Of a stretch of 64,000 bases of DNA, positions 1 through 8,868 are shown piece by piece (within the stretch, counting starts at the first letter, position 1; every line of letters begins with the position of its first letter). Below the pieces are notes generated by a model. That model did not search any database. It saw nothing but the letters and a program-made list of their open reading frames with translations, and was not told the origin of the DNA. The translations under genes and the position numbers were made by a program. The DNA lies in assembly GCF_030418295.1 (NCBI RefSeq), contig NZ_JAUHQA010000001.1:248001-312000 (forward strand), in the 5' to 3' direction. Origin of the DNA: Demequina muriae. Its GTDB lineage: Bacteria > Actinomycetota > Actinomycetes > Actinomycetales > Demequinaceae.

Positions 1-1
1 C

Positions 2-484
2 GACTCCCGCCACATCGCCGTCGATGTCGATGCCACGCTTCCCGAACTCGCCCGCGAATGGTGGGATCTGCCGCGCTCCCCGCAGCTCCGGGTGCGCCAA
101 CAGGACGGGCTCGACGCCGTCGCGACCCGCCATCCCGAGAGCCTCGACCTGCTGCTCCGCGACGCGTTCGCTGGCGACACGACTCCGGCCTCGCTCGCGG
201 ACCCCACCTGGTGGGGCCACGCCGCGCGGGCGATGCGTCCGGACGGGCTTGTGGTGGCCAACGTGAGTGCGATCCCTGGCGGGACCACGCACCGCCAGGA
301 TGCGGTGGCCGCACGAGAGTCATTCAGGTCTGTCGTCGCGGTGGGAGAGCCCGCCGTGCTCAAGGGCCGGCGTCGGGGCAACGTGGTGCTGGTGGCCGCG
401 TCAGCCGTGGATGTCGACGCGCTGCGTCGCTACGCCGCATCGGCTCCCCTGCCCACGGGCGTGAACCCAGACTGGACCGGCTAG
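2..484 (+). CDS. Spermidine synthase-like protein, 3' part
   Basis: The reading frame is open from the window edge to a TAG stop at 482-484, so the 5' end is missing. The visible 160 residues look like the C-terminal half of the Rossmann-fold PABS (spermidine/spermine synthase-like) family. An acidic strand (IAVDVD) is followed by ELAREWW, then RVRQQDG and LLLRDAFAG, where the last matches the family's catalytic-Asp strand. RPDGLVVANVS follows as the next strand. In actinobacteria such proteins are often stand-alone or fused to membrane domains, and whether this one makes polyamines cannot be told from the C-terminus. A strong hairpin terminator follows directly. Confidence 0.75.
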   Translation, partial: DSRHIAVDVDATLPELAREWWDLPRSPQLRVRQQDGLDAVATRHPESLDLLLRDAFAGDTTPASLADPTWWGHAARAMRPDGLVVANVSAIPGGTTHRQDAVAARESFRSVVAVGEPAVLKGRRRGNVVLVAASAVDVDALRRYAASAPLPTGVNPDWTG

Positions 485-500
485 CACGCAGCGGACATGA

Positions 501-537
501 CAGAAGGCCGCCGTCCCTTGCGGGACGACGGCCTTCT
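501..537. terminator. Bidirectional hairpin terminator
   Basis: A 17-bp stem (CAGAAGGCCGCCGTCCC pairing with its near-perfect reverse complement, one G-T type wobble) with a 3-4 nt loop lies between the plus-strand gene ending at 484 and the minus-strand cold-shock gene ending at 558. It is placed to terminate both. Confidence 0.8.
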
Positions 538-557
538 GACGTGAAGTCAGCGGATGC

Positions 558-761
558 TTAGATCGCGCGAACTGCCTCGGCCTGGGGGCCCTTGGGGCCC
601 TCGGTCACCTCGAACTCGACGCGCTGCGCCTCTTCGAGCGACTTGTAGCCGTCGGTCTCAATCGCGGAGTAGTGCACGAAGACGTCGGCGCCGCCGCCAT
701 CCTGTGCAATGAAGCCGTAGCCCTTTTCAGCGTTGAACCACTTAACAGATCCCTGTGCCAT
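558..761 (-). CDS. cspA: Cold-shock protein (CspA family)
   Basis: This is a 67-residue single cold-shock domain, the normal family length. RNP1 (KGYGFI, residues 13-18) and RNP2 (VFVHY, residues 27-31) are both intact, along with the N-terminal VKWFN. The family binds single-stranded RNA and DNA in the cytoplasm and melts RNA secondary structure. Whether this copy is cold-induced or constitutive cannot be seen. An AGGA ribosome-binding site lies 8-9 nt before the ATG. The roughly 140-nt stretch up to the PAC2 stop at 904 would hold its promoter and 5' leader, and no other gene is visible there. Confidence 0.95.
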   Translation of the reverse strand: MAQGSVKWFNAEKGYGFIAQDGGGADVFVHYSAIETDGYKSLEEAQRVEFEVTEGPKGPQAEAVRAI

Positions 762-903
762 GCGAATTTCCTATCTGTACTGCCCGGGTGACGGGAAGCT
801 AGGACACTGTGTCCGAGCTCGTCGCCGCAATGTCTCGCCCCGGGTCTGAACAGACCGGTTCTTGCACACTACGTTCTTGCAACCACCACTAGCATGACAC
901 GGA

Positions 904-1827
904 TTACGTCCCAGAGGGAGGGTCTTGGCGGTGTTGTGCGAGAAATTTCTCGAATTCGGCCCCGATTTCCTCTGCTGAGGGCAGCGGACCGTCCAGTGGG
1001 ATGCCGCTCTCGCGCTGTTCGAGGTACGCGTCGTACTGCTCCTCGAGCTGCGACACAAGCGCCTGCACCTCTTCGGACTCGGCGGTCTGGCGCGTGATCT
1101 CCTCGGCCGCGCGGGCGGCTCCCTCATCCAGGGCTGACGATTCGAGGGCGAGTCCCGAGATGCCCTCGATCTCCTCGATCGCCTTCTGGGCGGCCTGGGG
1201 GAACGCGGACTGCGACAGATAGTGAGGCACGTGCACCGCGACGTTGATCGCGGACAGCCCCCACTGGCCGAACCGGTACTCCATGAGGTTCTGCGCGCTT
1301 GCGGGCACGGTCACCGTGCCGAAGACGCTCGGTGTGCCCGGCAGCAGGTCCTGGCGGGTGCCGTGGATGGTCGCGGTGAGGGGCCTGGTGTGCGGCACGG
1401 CCATCGGAATGCCGTGGGTGCCGAGCGTGAGCTCGATTCCCATGCGATCCACGATCTCGCGCACGGCACGGATGTAGTGCTCCCACCGGATGTCCGGCTC
1501 GAAGCCGTGCAGGAGCAGGAACGGACGGCCCTCCGCGTCGTGGACCAGATCCACGTCGAGGTGAGGCTCGTCGTACTCGGTCCACTGGTTGAGCGAGAAC
1601 GTCATCTCTGGGCGGCGCGACCGGTAGTCCAGCAGCTGATCGATGTCGAAGCTCGCGACCCGCACCGGTTCGGACTCGGCGAGGATGTGCTGAGCGACGA
1701 GCGCCCCGGCGCGTCCGGCGTCGATGAAGCCGCGCAGCGAGTGCACGAGCACCGCACCCTCTTTGGGCGCGGTGGTGGCCCAGGCGTCGACGCCTTCCGG
1801 GTTCCAGCTGACGAGTGGGGTATCCAT
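904..1827 (-). CDS. PAC2 family protein
   Basis: A 307-residue soluble protein of the PAC2 (proteasome assembly chaperone 2) superfamily, widespread in actinobacteria. Recognisable features are the early LVHSLRGFIDAGRAGALVAQHIL block, a DYRSRRP segment near residue 65-70, and the central LLLHGFEPDIRWE and GIPMAVPHTRPL blocks. The C-terminal 80 residues are helical and acidic (SEEVQALVSQLEEQYDAYLEQ), probably a coiled-coil. Family members are linked by homology to proteasome assembly or ATP-grasp type partners, but the bacterial role is not settled. The start has a GAGGA site 4 nt upstream. It is transcribed divergently from the helicase gene at 2036. Confidence 0.85.
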   Translation of the reverse strand: MDTPLVSWNPEGVDAWATTAPKEGAVLVHSLRGFIDAGRAGALVAQHILAESEPVRVASFDIDQLLDYRSRRPEMTFSLNQWTEYDEPHLDVDLVHDAEGRPFLLLHGFEPDIRWEHYIRAVREIVDRMGIELTLGTHGIPMAVPHTRPLTATIHGTRQDLLPGTPSVFGTVTVPASAQNLMEYRFGQWGLSAINVAVHVPHYLSQSAFPQAAQKAIEEIEGISGLALESSALDEGAARAAEEITRQTAESEEVQALVSQLEEQYDAYLEQRESGIPLDGPLPSAEEIGAEFEKFLAQHRQDPPSGT

Positions 1828-2035
1828 GATGTCCTCATTCTTTCATGCGAGTGCCGTGCCGCCCCGCCGCGAGTGCCCCATCACGCTGAGCGCGAAACCG
1901 CGCCATGCGGTCGATGCGCGGGCGGCCTTGGTCCCGGACGGTGCCCCGCACCTCGTGGTAGCCAGCACCGGCGGCGACGGGGATAATGGATAACTGCCTC
2001 GGCCAGGGAACACCGAGACAGCGAGAGGTATGCCG

Positions 2036-4246
2036 ATGCACGACGACCGCACCCTTGCCGCAGAACGCCGCGGACTGGAGGCTGAGCAGCACGTGGTGGA
2101 CGCGCTCTACGCGCGGCTCGACGATGTGCGGGACGAGGCCGGCCGACGGCTCGCAGGCATCCGTCGCGAGGGGCCGTCGGGCTCCCCCCAGAACCGCTCG
2201 GAGCGGGACGCGTTCGCGACCCTGTACGAGGACCGCATCATGCAGCTCGACGCCGTCGAGGACCGCCTGTGCTTCGGGCGCCTGGACATGAGCGATGGGG
2301 AGCGCTTCTACGTGGGGCGCATCGGGCTCTCCGACGCCGACCACGCACCGCTCCTCACGGACTGGCGGGCTCCCGCGGCGCAAGCGTTCTACGCCGCGAC
2401 CGCTGCGAACCCCGGCGGCGTCATCAACCGCCGCCACCTCACCACCCGCGGTCGCACGGTCGTGGCGGTCGAGGACGACGTGCTCGACGTCGAGCGCCTG
2501 CACGAGGCCGGACTCGACGAGGGGCTCGCCGGCGAGGGCGCGCTGCTGGCCGCTCTCGGCGCGCGCCGCACCGGCCGCATGGGCGACATCGTCGCGACCA
2601 TTCAGACCGAGCAGGATGAGGTCATCCGCGCTCCACTCACCGGCGCGCTGGTCGTTCAGGGCGGGCCGGGCACGGGCAAGACCGCGGTCGCCCTGCACCG
2701 CGCGGCGTTCCTGATGTACCACCACCGCGAGCAGCTCGAGCGGCGAGGGGTGCTGATGATCGGCCCGTCGCGCCAGTTCCTGCGCTACATCGACCACGTC
2801 CTTCCGTCGCTGGGCGAGACCGGCGCCGTGTCGACGACGCTCGCCGGACTGGTGCGCGAGGCGACGATCACCGGCGTCGAGTCGGACGAGGTCGCCGCCC
2901 TCAAGGGACGCACCGAGATGGCCACCGTCGTGAAGAATGCGGTTCGCGAGCGCCAGCGGGTGCCGCAGGCCGACCAGGAGGTGCGGATCGACGGGCGCAC
3001 CGTGGTGATCCGGCGCTCCGACGTCAAGGAGGCCCAGTCGCGCGCGAGGCGCGAGGGCAGGCCTCACAACGATGCGCGTGCCGCGTTCGCGAAGGACATG
3101 ATCTCGCGGCTCACGAACCAGCTCATGGAGCAGCTCGAGTCCCACCTCGACGCCGACGACCGCATCGAGCTCGAGCGGGACGTGCGCGACTCGAAGCCCA
3201 TCCGCGTCATGCTCAACCTGTGCTGGCTGCCCGTGTCCCCCGCGCAGCTGCTGCGCGACCTATTCTCCAAGCCTCACCTGCTGGACTACGCCGCGCGCTC
3301 GTTCGACCAGGCCGAGAGAGACCTGCTGCTGCGGCCCGCATCGGCGCCGTTCACGGAGGCGGACATCCCCCTGCTCGACGAGGCCGCCGAACTGCTCGGC
3401 GACATGCCCGGCGACGCCCCCCGAGCCGCCAGCTCCGAGGCCAGCGAAGAGGAGCTCGACTACGCGCGGTCCGTCCTCGACACGTTCGGCGGCGACGGCA
3501 TGGTGAGCGCCGAATCGCTCGCCGCGCGCATGAAGGGCAGCGAAACGCGGATGTCCGTGGCCGAGCGCGCCATGCGGGACCGCACCTGGACCTACGGGCA
3601 CGTGGTGGTCGACGAGGCCCAAGAGCTCTCCCCGATGGCATGGCGCATGCTGCTGCGCCGGTGCCCCACGCGCTCCTTCACGATCGTGGGCGACGTGGCG
3701 CAGGTGGCCTCGGCCGCCGGCACCCGCTGGTGGCCGGAGACGATGGACCCGCTGTTCGGCGACTCCTGGCAGATGCGCGAGCTCACCATCTCGTATCGCA
3801 TCCCCGCTGCAGTGGCCGAGGTCGCTCAGGCCTTCGCGACGGCCGCGCGCCTGCCCGTGAGCGAACTGCGCGCGGCGCGAGAGCTGGACGATGCCGTCGC
3901 CACCACGGCGGTCGACGGCGTCGATGCGCTGATGAGCACCGCGGCACGTGTGGCGGCTCAGCACGCGAGCGAGATGGCGGATGGCGAGGGCGGTCTCGTC
4001 GCCGTGATCGTCCCCGACACGATGGCGGCCAGCGCACGCGCGGCCGTCGCGGCGTCAGCGGTCGACGGAGCCGATGTGGAGGTCCATACGGCGCGAGAGA
4101 CGAAGGGACTCGAGTTCGACGTCGCCGTCGTGGTCGAGCCTGCCGCGATCGCTGCGCGTCCCGGCGACCTCTACGTGGCGCTCACGCGTCCCACCCGACG
4201 CCTCGAGATTGTGCATGCGGAGGCGCTGCCCGCAGGCCTGGCCTGA
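2036..4246 (+). CDS. helR: HelR/HelD-type RNA polymerase-recycling helicase
   Basis: A superfamily-1 UvrD/Rep-like ATPase of the HelD/HelR group, about 736 residues. It has the helical N-terminal arm of the group (EAEQHVVDALYARLDDV), Walker A GGPGTGKTAVALHRAA near residue 210, Walker B VVVDEAQEL near 523, motif III FTIVGDVAQ, motif V TKGLEFDVAVV and a C-terminal motif VI (YVALTRPTRRLEI). HelD proteins bind RNA polymerase and release it from stalled complexes, and actinobacterial HelR has been tied to rifamycin tolerance. I chose the ATG at 2036 because GAGAGG at 2023-2028 gives 7 nt spacing, whereas the ATG at 2030 abuts it. A GATAAT box at 1982-1987 may be its -10 element. I did not notice a rifamycin-associated palindrome upstream. 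Confidence 0.85.
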   Translation: MHDDRTLAAERRGLEAEQHVVDALYARLDDVRDEAGRRLAGIRREGPSGSPQNRSERDAFATLYEDRIMQLDAVEDRLCFGRLDMSDGERFYVGRIGLSDADHAPLLTDWRAPAAQAFYAATAANPGGVINRRHLTTRGRTVVAVEDDVLDVERLHEAGLDEGLAGEGALLAALGARRTGRMGDIVATIQTEQDEVIRAPLTGALVVQGGPGTGKTAVALHRAAFLMYHHREQLERRGVLMIGPSRQFLRYIDHVLPSLGETGAVSTTLAGLVREATITGVESDEVAALKGRTEMATVVKNAVRERQRVPQADQEVRIDGRTVVIRRSDVKEAQSRARREGRPHNDARAAFAKDMISRLTNQLMEQLESHLDADDRIELERDVRDSKPIRVMLNLCWLPVSPAQLLRDLFSKPHLLDYAARSFDQAERDLLLRPASAPFTEADIPLLDEAAELLGDMPGDAPRAASSEASEEELDYARSVLDTFGGDGMVSAESLAARMKGSETRMSVAERAMRDRTWTYGHVVVDEAQELSPMAWRMLLRRCPTRSFTIVGDVAQVASAAGTRWWPETMDPLFGDSWQMRELTISYRIPAAVAEVAQAFATAARLPVSELRAARELDDAVATTAVDGVDALMSTAARVAAQHASEMADGEGGLVAVIVPDTMAASARAAVAASAVDGADVEVHTARETKGLEFDVAVVVEPAAIAARPGDLYVALTRPTRRLEIVHAEALPAGLA

Positions 4247-4357
4247 CCGCCTGCTCGACACGCGCATCGGCCGTGGTCCGAACGTCGCCGGTGCGGCGCG
4301 ATCCGTCTCCTGGCGGGGGTGCCCTGGTGGCAGAGCCTCTCTACTGGCAGGGCCGCT

Positions 4358-5155
4358 CTACTGGCACGGCCCCGCGCCTGCGATCGCCAATCCGGCCCTG
4401 TCACCTGGACCCCAGGTGATGAGCATGCTGTTCTCGTCGTTCATGAGCTCCGTGGGGTCGTCGACGTGCGCGAGTCCGATGACATGGGCGAGCTCGTGCA
4501 TGATCACCGCCGTGGCGAGCGCCGTGCCCCGGCGCGACTCCATCAGCTCTGTCACGTCCTCGGTGTCGAGCACCACCACGCCGGCCGCCAGGAAGCGCTG
4601 GTCGCCGAACGCCCCGTTCACGGAGCTCGAGCCGCCGAGCCCTGTCACGGAGCCCGCAAGCTCGGCCGTCTGCTCCTCGGTGGACCAGCCGACGATGACC
4701 GGCGCGAACCCCTCGCCATACCGCTCCTGGAACAGCGGGCGATCGAACCCTGCGACCTCGTCCGTCTCCCCCACGTACTCGAAGACCAGCCCCGTGTGCC
4801 GAGCCACGTCCGCGAAGGCGTCGTGCACCAGCTCCTCGGCGCCCGTCGGCATGCCGGCGGGGTTGTGGGTCCATTCCACGGCCCGACAAGGGTCATAGCG
4901 CGTGGGTCCCTGGGCCGTCTCCTCGAACATGAACGCATGGCTGCCGTCCGTGGTGACAGGAAGGCTCGAGGCCCGACGTTCCGAGGGGCCGTCCGGAATC
5001 GGGATGCGGATCTGCTCGCCCTCCACGACCAGCACGTTGCGCGGCTTGCCGAGGTGCTGCCACTCCGACAGGTCGAAGCCGGTGGCGTAGGCGGTCCCCA
5101 CGACCGCGACCGCGCCGACCCCGAGGATGACGGCCAGCCGGCCGAGAGTTCTCAT
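4358..5155 (-). CDS. Secreted matrixin-like zinc metalloprotease
   Basis: A 265-residue protein with an N-terminal hydrophobic segment (LAVILGVGAVAVVGTAYA, residues 8-25) that is a signal peptide or anchor. The C-terminal half has a complete metzincin zinc motif HELAHVIGLAH near residue 220, followed by ELMND as the likely Met-turn. This resembles the matrixin-type proteases of actinobacteria that act outside the cell on unknown substrates. An in-frame stretch continues upstream of 5155, but the first plausible start before the signal peptide is the ATG at 5155. The gene is convergent with helR and divergent from serA. Confidence 0.8.
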   Translation of the reverse strand: MRTLGRLAVILGVGAVAVVGTAYATGFDLSEWQHLGKPRNVLVVEGEQIRIPIPDGPSERRASSLPVTTDGSHAFMFEETAQGPTRYDPCRAVEWTHNPAGMPTGAEELVHDAFADVARHTGLVFEYVGETDEVAGFDRPLFQERYGEGFAPVIVGWSTEEQTAELAGSVTGLGGSSSVNGAFGDQRFLAAGVVVLDTEDVTELMESRRGTALATAVIMHELAHVIGLAHVDDPTELMNDENSMLITWGPGDRAGLAIAGAGPCQ

Positions 5156-5242
5156 GTCCCCAGACTGCCACGGAGCCCGACTCCGGGGACCCTCGTCGGG
5201 CCCACCGGGACTGTGGAGTTGGTAACACCCCCGCGAGTGCGA

Positions 5243-5255
5243 GATACTTCGGCAC
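5243..5255 (+). promoter_or_regulatory. Leaderless -10 box of serA
   Basis: GATACT at 5243-5248 lies 7 nt before the GTG start and no Shine-Dalgarno sequence is visible, as expected for a leaderless transcript. Confidence 0.4.
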
Positions 5256-6452
5256 GTGCGCGCACTTCTCTTGGAAAACCTCCACCCCCAGGCCACTGCC
5301 ATCCTCGAAGCCTCCGACGTCGCTGTGGAGAACCACGGCGGCGCGATGGACGAGGACGAACTGATCGAGGCCCTCGACGGCGTCGAGCTTCTCGGCATCC
5401 GCTCGAAGACCCAGCTCACCGAGCGGGTGATCGCGGCGTCCCCGTCGCTGTGCGCCGTCGGAGCGTTCTCGATCGGCACCAACCAGATCGACCTCGCCGC
5501 GGCCGCGCGTCGCGGCATCGCGGCGTTCAACGCGCCGTTCTCGAACACGCGGTCCGTGGTCGAGATGGCGATCGCCGAGATGGTCTCGCTCACCCGCCGC
5601 CTGCCGGTGCACAACCGGCTGATGCACGAGGGGGTGTGGAACAAGAGCGCCGACGGCGCACACGAGATCCGCACTCGCACGCTCGGCATCGTCGGCTACG
5701 GCAACATCGGCTCGCAGCTGTCCGTCGTCGCCGAGGCGCTGGGCATGAATGTGATCTTCTTCGACAGCGCAGAGAAGCTGGCGCTGGGCAACGCGACGCG
5801 CATGCCCACCCTCGAGTCGCTGCTCCAGGCGGCGGACATCGTCACGCTTCACGTGGACGGCCGCGCCGGGAACCAGGGCTTCTTCGGCCGGGCCCAGTTC
5901 GAGGCGATGAAGCCCGGAGCGCTGTTCCTGAACCTGTCCCGCGGCTTCATCGTCGACGTCGAGGCGCTCCGCGAGGGCCTCGAATCTGGTGCCATCGGCG
6001 GCGCCGCGATCGACGTGTTCCCCGAGGAGCCCAAGAAGAAGGGCGACCCGTTCGTGTCGCCCCTCCAGAACGTTCCCAACGTCATCCTCACGCCCCACAT
6101 CGGCGGCTCGACGGAAGAGGCGCAGCGGGACATCGGCATCTTCGTGTCGACCCGCCTGCGGGACTATGTCGAGACGGGGTCCACCTCCTTGAGCGTCAAC
6201 CTGCCGAACCTGCAGTTGGAGTTCCCCCAGGGCGCCCACCGGATCGCGCACCTGCACGACAACATCCCCGGTGTGCTCGCTGCGGTCAACCGCGAGCTCG
6301 CCGAGCACGACGTCAACATCGAGGGCCAGCTGCTCGCGACGCGGGGGGACCTGGGCTACGTGGTCACCGACGTCGCGTCCGGATTGACGGACGATGCGGT
6401 CGCTGCGCTGGGCGCGATGCCCGGCACGGTGCGCCTGCGGGTGCTCTCATAG
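5256..6452 (+). CDS. serA: D-3-phosphoglycerate dehydrogenase
   Basis: Catalyses the first step of serine synthesis, oxidising 3-phosphoglycerate with NAD. At 398 residues it matches the short E. coli-type enzyme (about 410), not the 530-residue form common in other actinobacteria. Visible are IGTNQIDL, APFSNTRSVVE, the NAD-binding GIVGYGNIGSQ near residue 150, the catalytic Arg in NLSRGF, Glu in FPEEP and His in TPHIGGS. The C-terminal ACT domain (DNIPGVLAAVNRELAEHDVNIEGQ) would bind serine for feedback inhibition. The start is GTG without a clear ribosome-binding site. The stop codon sits at the start of the downstream DEAD-box gene. Confidence 0.93.
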   Translation: MRALLLENLHPQATAILEASDVAVENHGGAMDEDELIEALDGVELLGIRSKTQLTERVIAASPSLCAVGAFSIGTNQIDLAAAARRGIAAFNAPFSNTRSVVEMAIAEMVSLTRRLPVHNRLMHEGVWNKSADGAHEIRTRTLGIVGYGNIGSQLSVVAEALGMNVIFFDSAEKLALGNATRMPTLESLLQAADIVTLHVDGRAGNQGFFGRAQFEAMKPGALFLNLSRGFIVDVEALREGLESGAIGGAAIDVFPEEPKKKGDPFVSPLQNVPNVILTPHIGGSTEEAQRDIGIFVSTRLRDYVETGSTSLSVNLPNLQLEFPQGAHRIAHLHDNIPGVLAAVNRELAEHDVNIEGQLLATRGDLGYVVTDVASGLTDDAVAALGAMPGTVRLRVLS

Positions 6453-8713
6453 CCGCCGGCGCCGTCCCATTCCGCGACCTCGGGCTTCCCGAGGCCCTGG
6501 TCGCCGCGCTCGAGAGCGCGGGCATGGAGACTGCCTTCCCCATCCAGTCGGCGACGATCGCCGATGCGCTCGCCGGACGCGACGTTCTCGGTCGCGCCCG
6601 CACGGGCTCGGGCAAGACGCTTGGCTTTGGCCTGCCCGCCATCGCACTGCTCGCTCAGACCGGCCGGCCGACGCCGCATCGGCCGCGTGCCGTGGTGCTG
6701 GTCCCCACGCGTGAGCTGGCGATGCAGGTCAACGACGCTCTCGAGCCCTTCGCCCACTCCATGCACGTGTCGCTGCGACTCATCGCCGGCGGGCTGTCGA
6801 TGTCGAAGCAGATCCGCTCCCTCGAGCGCGGCGTGCACCTGGTCATCGCGACCCCCGGGCGGCTCGCGGACCTCGTGCGCCGCGGCGAGGCCGACCTGTC
6901 GGAGACGCGCATCGTCGTGCTCGACGAGGCCGACCACATGGCCCAGATGGGCTTCATGGACGAGATCGAGGAGATCCTCGAGCGCGTTCCCGGCGGCGCC
7001 CAGCGACTGCTGTTCTCCGCGACGCTCGACGGCGACGTCGACAAGCTCGTCGCGACCTCCATGACCGACCCCGCGCGCCACGACGTCACCGGTGGAGACG
7101 ACGGCCCCTCGACGATGAATCACGTCGTGCTGCATGTCCCGCCGCACGCGAAGTATCAGTTCGCCACTCGTATCGCCGCGCGGAAGGGCCGCACGATCGT
7201 GTTCGTGCGCTCCAAGCTCGGATGCGACCGGATCGCGGCCCAGATGCGCGAGGCGGGAGTGCTCGCCGTCGCGCTCCACGGGGACAAGTCTCAGAACGAG
7301 CGCAACGCGGCCATCACGGGCTTCCGCGCGGGCACCATTCCTGTGCTCGTGGCGACCGACGTCGCCGCTCGAGGCATCCACGTCGACCACGTCGACCTGG
7401 TGATGCAGATGGATCCGCCTGCGGACCACAAGGACTACACCCACCGCGCGGGACGCACGGCGCGTGCCGGCGAGGACGGCCTGGTCGTCACCCTCGCACT
7501 CCCCCATCAGCGACGCACGGTCGAAGGTCTGATGGACCGCGCCGGGATCGACGCGACGGTGACCGTGCTGCGCCAGCCCGACGAGGCCGCGTTCACCACG
7601 CTGTCCGGGCTGACAGGCGCCAAGGAACCCTCAGGGGAGCCCGTGGCGGAGCCGTACATGGGCGGCGCCGGACGACGCACGCGCGACTCGGGTCGCCCGG
7701 ATCGTGGGAATCGGTCCGCACGCCCCTCGCGAGGCGACCGCGGCCGCCGGCCGGTGCACGGTCGCGCTGCGGAGGTCGCACCGACCCCGCAGCACGAGCA
7801 CGCCAAGGCCCGGAACGAGCTCGAACGTCGCGAACGCGAACTGCAGGCGCGTGAACGTGAGATCGCGTTGCGCGAGCAGCGCCTCGGCGATCAGGGTGCA
7901 CCGGCCGCTGAGCCACGCACGACGAACGCGCGCGACGACCGCACACCCCGCAGCCGTGAGGGCTGGGCCACCAAGTCGCCCAGCGGGCGCGACGCGTGGA
8001 AGCGCAAGCCGGGCGGCAAGCGCGACCGCAGGGATGACGAACGCCCGGGCCGCGCGCGCGACGAGCGGAACGCGACCGGACGGCGCGACGAACGTCCCTC
8101 CACCGGCTGGATCGATGAGCGTCCCGGCCGTGGACGCGGCGAGCGCCCTGGACGCGGACGCGATGAGCGTCCCACCAGTGGTCCGCGTGACGCGCGTTCC
8201 ACGCGTGGGCGCGGTGAACGGCCCACCACCGGCTGGCGTGACGAGCGTCCCTCCAGCGACCGCCGCACCGACCGCACCGACCGCACCGACCGCCCGGGCG
8301 GTGACAGCCGTGGCACACCGTCACGCGGGCGAGAGCGCGACGCGCGTCAGGATCGTGGCGAGCGCAGCGAGTGGAGCGGCGCCCGCCGCAGCGGTCCCCG
8401 AGACCGCGGCGACGACCGTGGCGAGCGCACACCCGACACGCGGGGCCGTGGCCCTCAGCGTCGCAGCCCCGGGCCCGCGGACGCACGCGCCGTACGGCGT
8501 GGAGCGGAAGACGGCAAGCAGCCTCACCGTTCCGATCGCGATGATCGCACCGATGGCTCCTGGGACTCCGGTTCCACCCGACCCGAGCGCAGCGACCGGC
8601 CCAAGCGCCCCTCGACCGGCGCCAAGAAGGCCGGCAAGGGCGACAAGAAGAAGGGCAAGGGTGCACCTGCGGCGGGACGCCGCGGCAAGCCCCGGCCCAA
8701 GAAGAAGAACTAG
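6449..8713 (+). CDS. DEAD-box RNA helicase with long repetitive tail
   Basis: ATP-dependent RNA helicase core with motif I ARTGSGKT, Ia PTRELA, Ib TPGRL, II DEAD (VVLDEADHM), III SAT, and C-terminal motifs ATDVAARGIH and HRAGRTARAG. The Q-motif region starts FRDLGL and ends FPIQ. No ATG, GTG or TTG lies in frame before it. The first ATG is at 6524, inside the Q motif. I place the start at ATA 6449, which overlaps the serA stop as ATAG, but this is uncertain. After about residue 400 the tail is unlike the core: a charged coiled-coil (ELERRERELQAREREIALREQRL cut at 20 residues: ELERRERELQAREREIALRE), then many DERP/GERP repeats rich in Arg, Asp and Gly, then a Lys-rich end. Such tails in this family bind RNA and can drive condensates. 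Confidence 0.85.
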   Translation: MAAGAVPFRDLGLPEALVAALESAGMETAFPIQSATIADALAGRDVLGRARTGSGKTLGFGLPAIALLAQTGRPTPHRPRAVVLVPTRELAMQVNDALEPFAHSMHVSLRLIAGGLSMSKQIRSLERGVHLVIATPGRLADLVRRGEADLSETRIVVLDEADHMAQMGFMDEIEEILERVPGGAQRLLFSATLDGDVDKLVATSMTDPARHDVTGGDDGPSTMNHVVLHVPPHAKYQFATRIAARKGRTIVFVRSKLGCDRIAAQMREAGVLAVALHGDKSQNERNAAITGFRAGTIPVLVATDVAARGIHVDHVDLVMQMDPPADHKDYTHRAGRTARAGEDGLVVTLALPHQRRTVEGLMDRAGIDATVTVLRQPDEAAFTTLSGLTGAKEPSGEPVAEPYMGGAGRRTRDSGRPDRGNRSARPSRGDRGRRPVHGRAAEVAPTPQHEHAKARNELERRERELQAREREIALREQRLGDQGAPAAEPRTTNARDDRTPRSREGWATKSPSGRDAWKRKPGGKRDRRDDERPGRARDERNATGRRDERPSTGWIDERPGRGRGERPGRGRDERPTSGPRDARSTRGRGERPTTGWRDERPSSDRRTDRTDRTDRPGGDSRGTPSRGRERDARQDRGERSEWSGARRSGPRDRGDDRGERTPDTRGRGPQRRSPGPADARAVRRGAEDGKQPHRSDRDDRTDGSWDSGSTRPERSDRPKRPSTGAKKAGKGDKKKGKGAPAAGRRGKPRPKKKN

Positions 8714-8759
8714 CCCGCACTCGAACTAGCCGGCACTCGAGCTAGCCGGCACTCACCGG
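8714..8759 (+). repeat. 16-bp tandem repeat carrying stop codons
   Basis: Directly after the helicase stop, a 16-bp unit (CCGGCACTCGAGCTAG) is present as an imperfect copy at 8714-8729, a second at 8730-8745 and a partial third at 8746-8759. Each unit ends in TAG, so together with 8711-8713 the three TAGs fall in three different frames. Confidence 0.7.
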
Positions 8760-8868
8760 CCCCACCCGGTCGCGTGGCGCAGGGCGCCGCCGTGCGCCGG
8801 TCGCGCGTGGACGCCGCCACACGACAGCAGGCGACAGCGGAGGTCCCTGCGGAGAGCGAGCCGCGCGC

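Noticed and set aside
4319..6448. Upstream extension of the DEAD-box frame through serA and beyond
   Set aside because: The extension runs antisense to the matrixin gene and out of frame through serA. It contains no conserved block, so the open frame is a GC effect.
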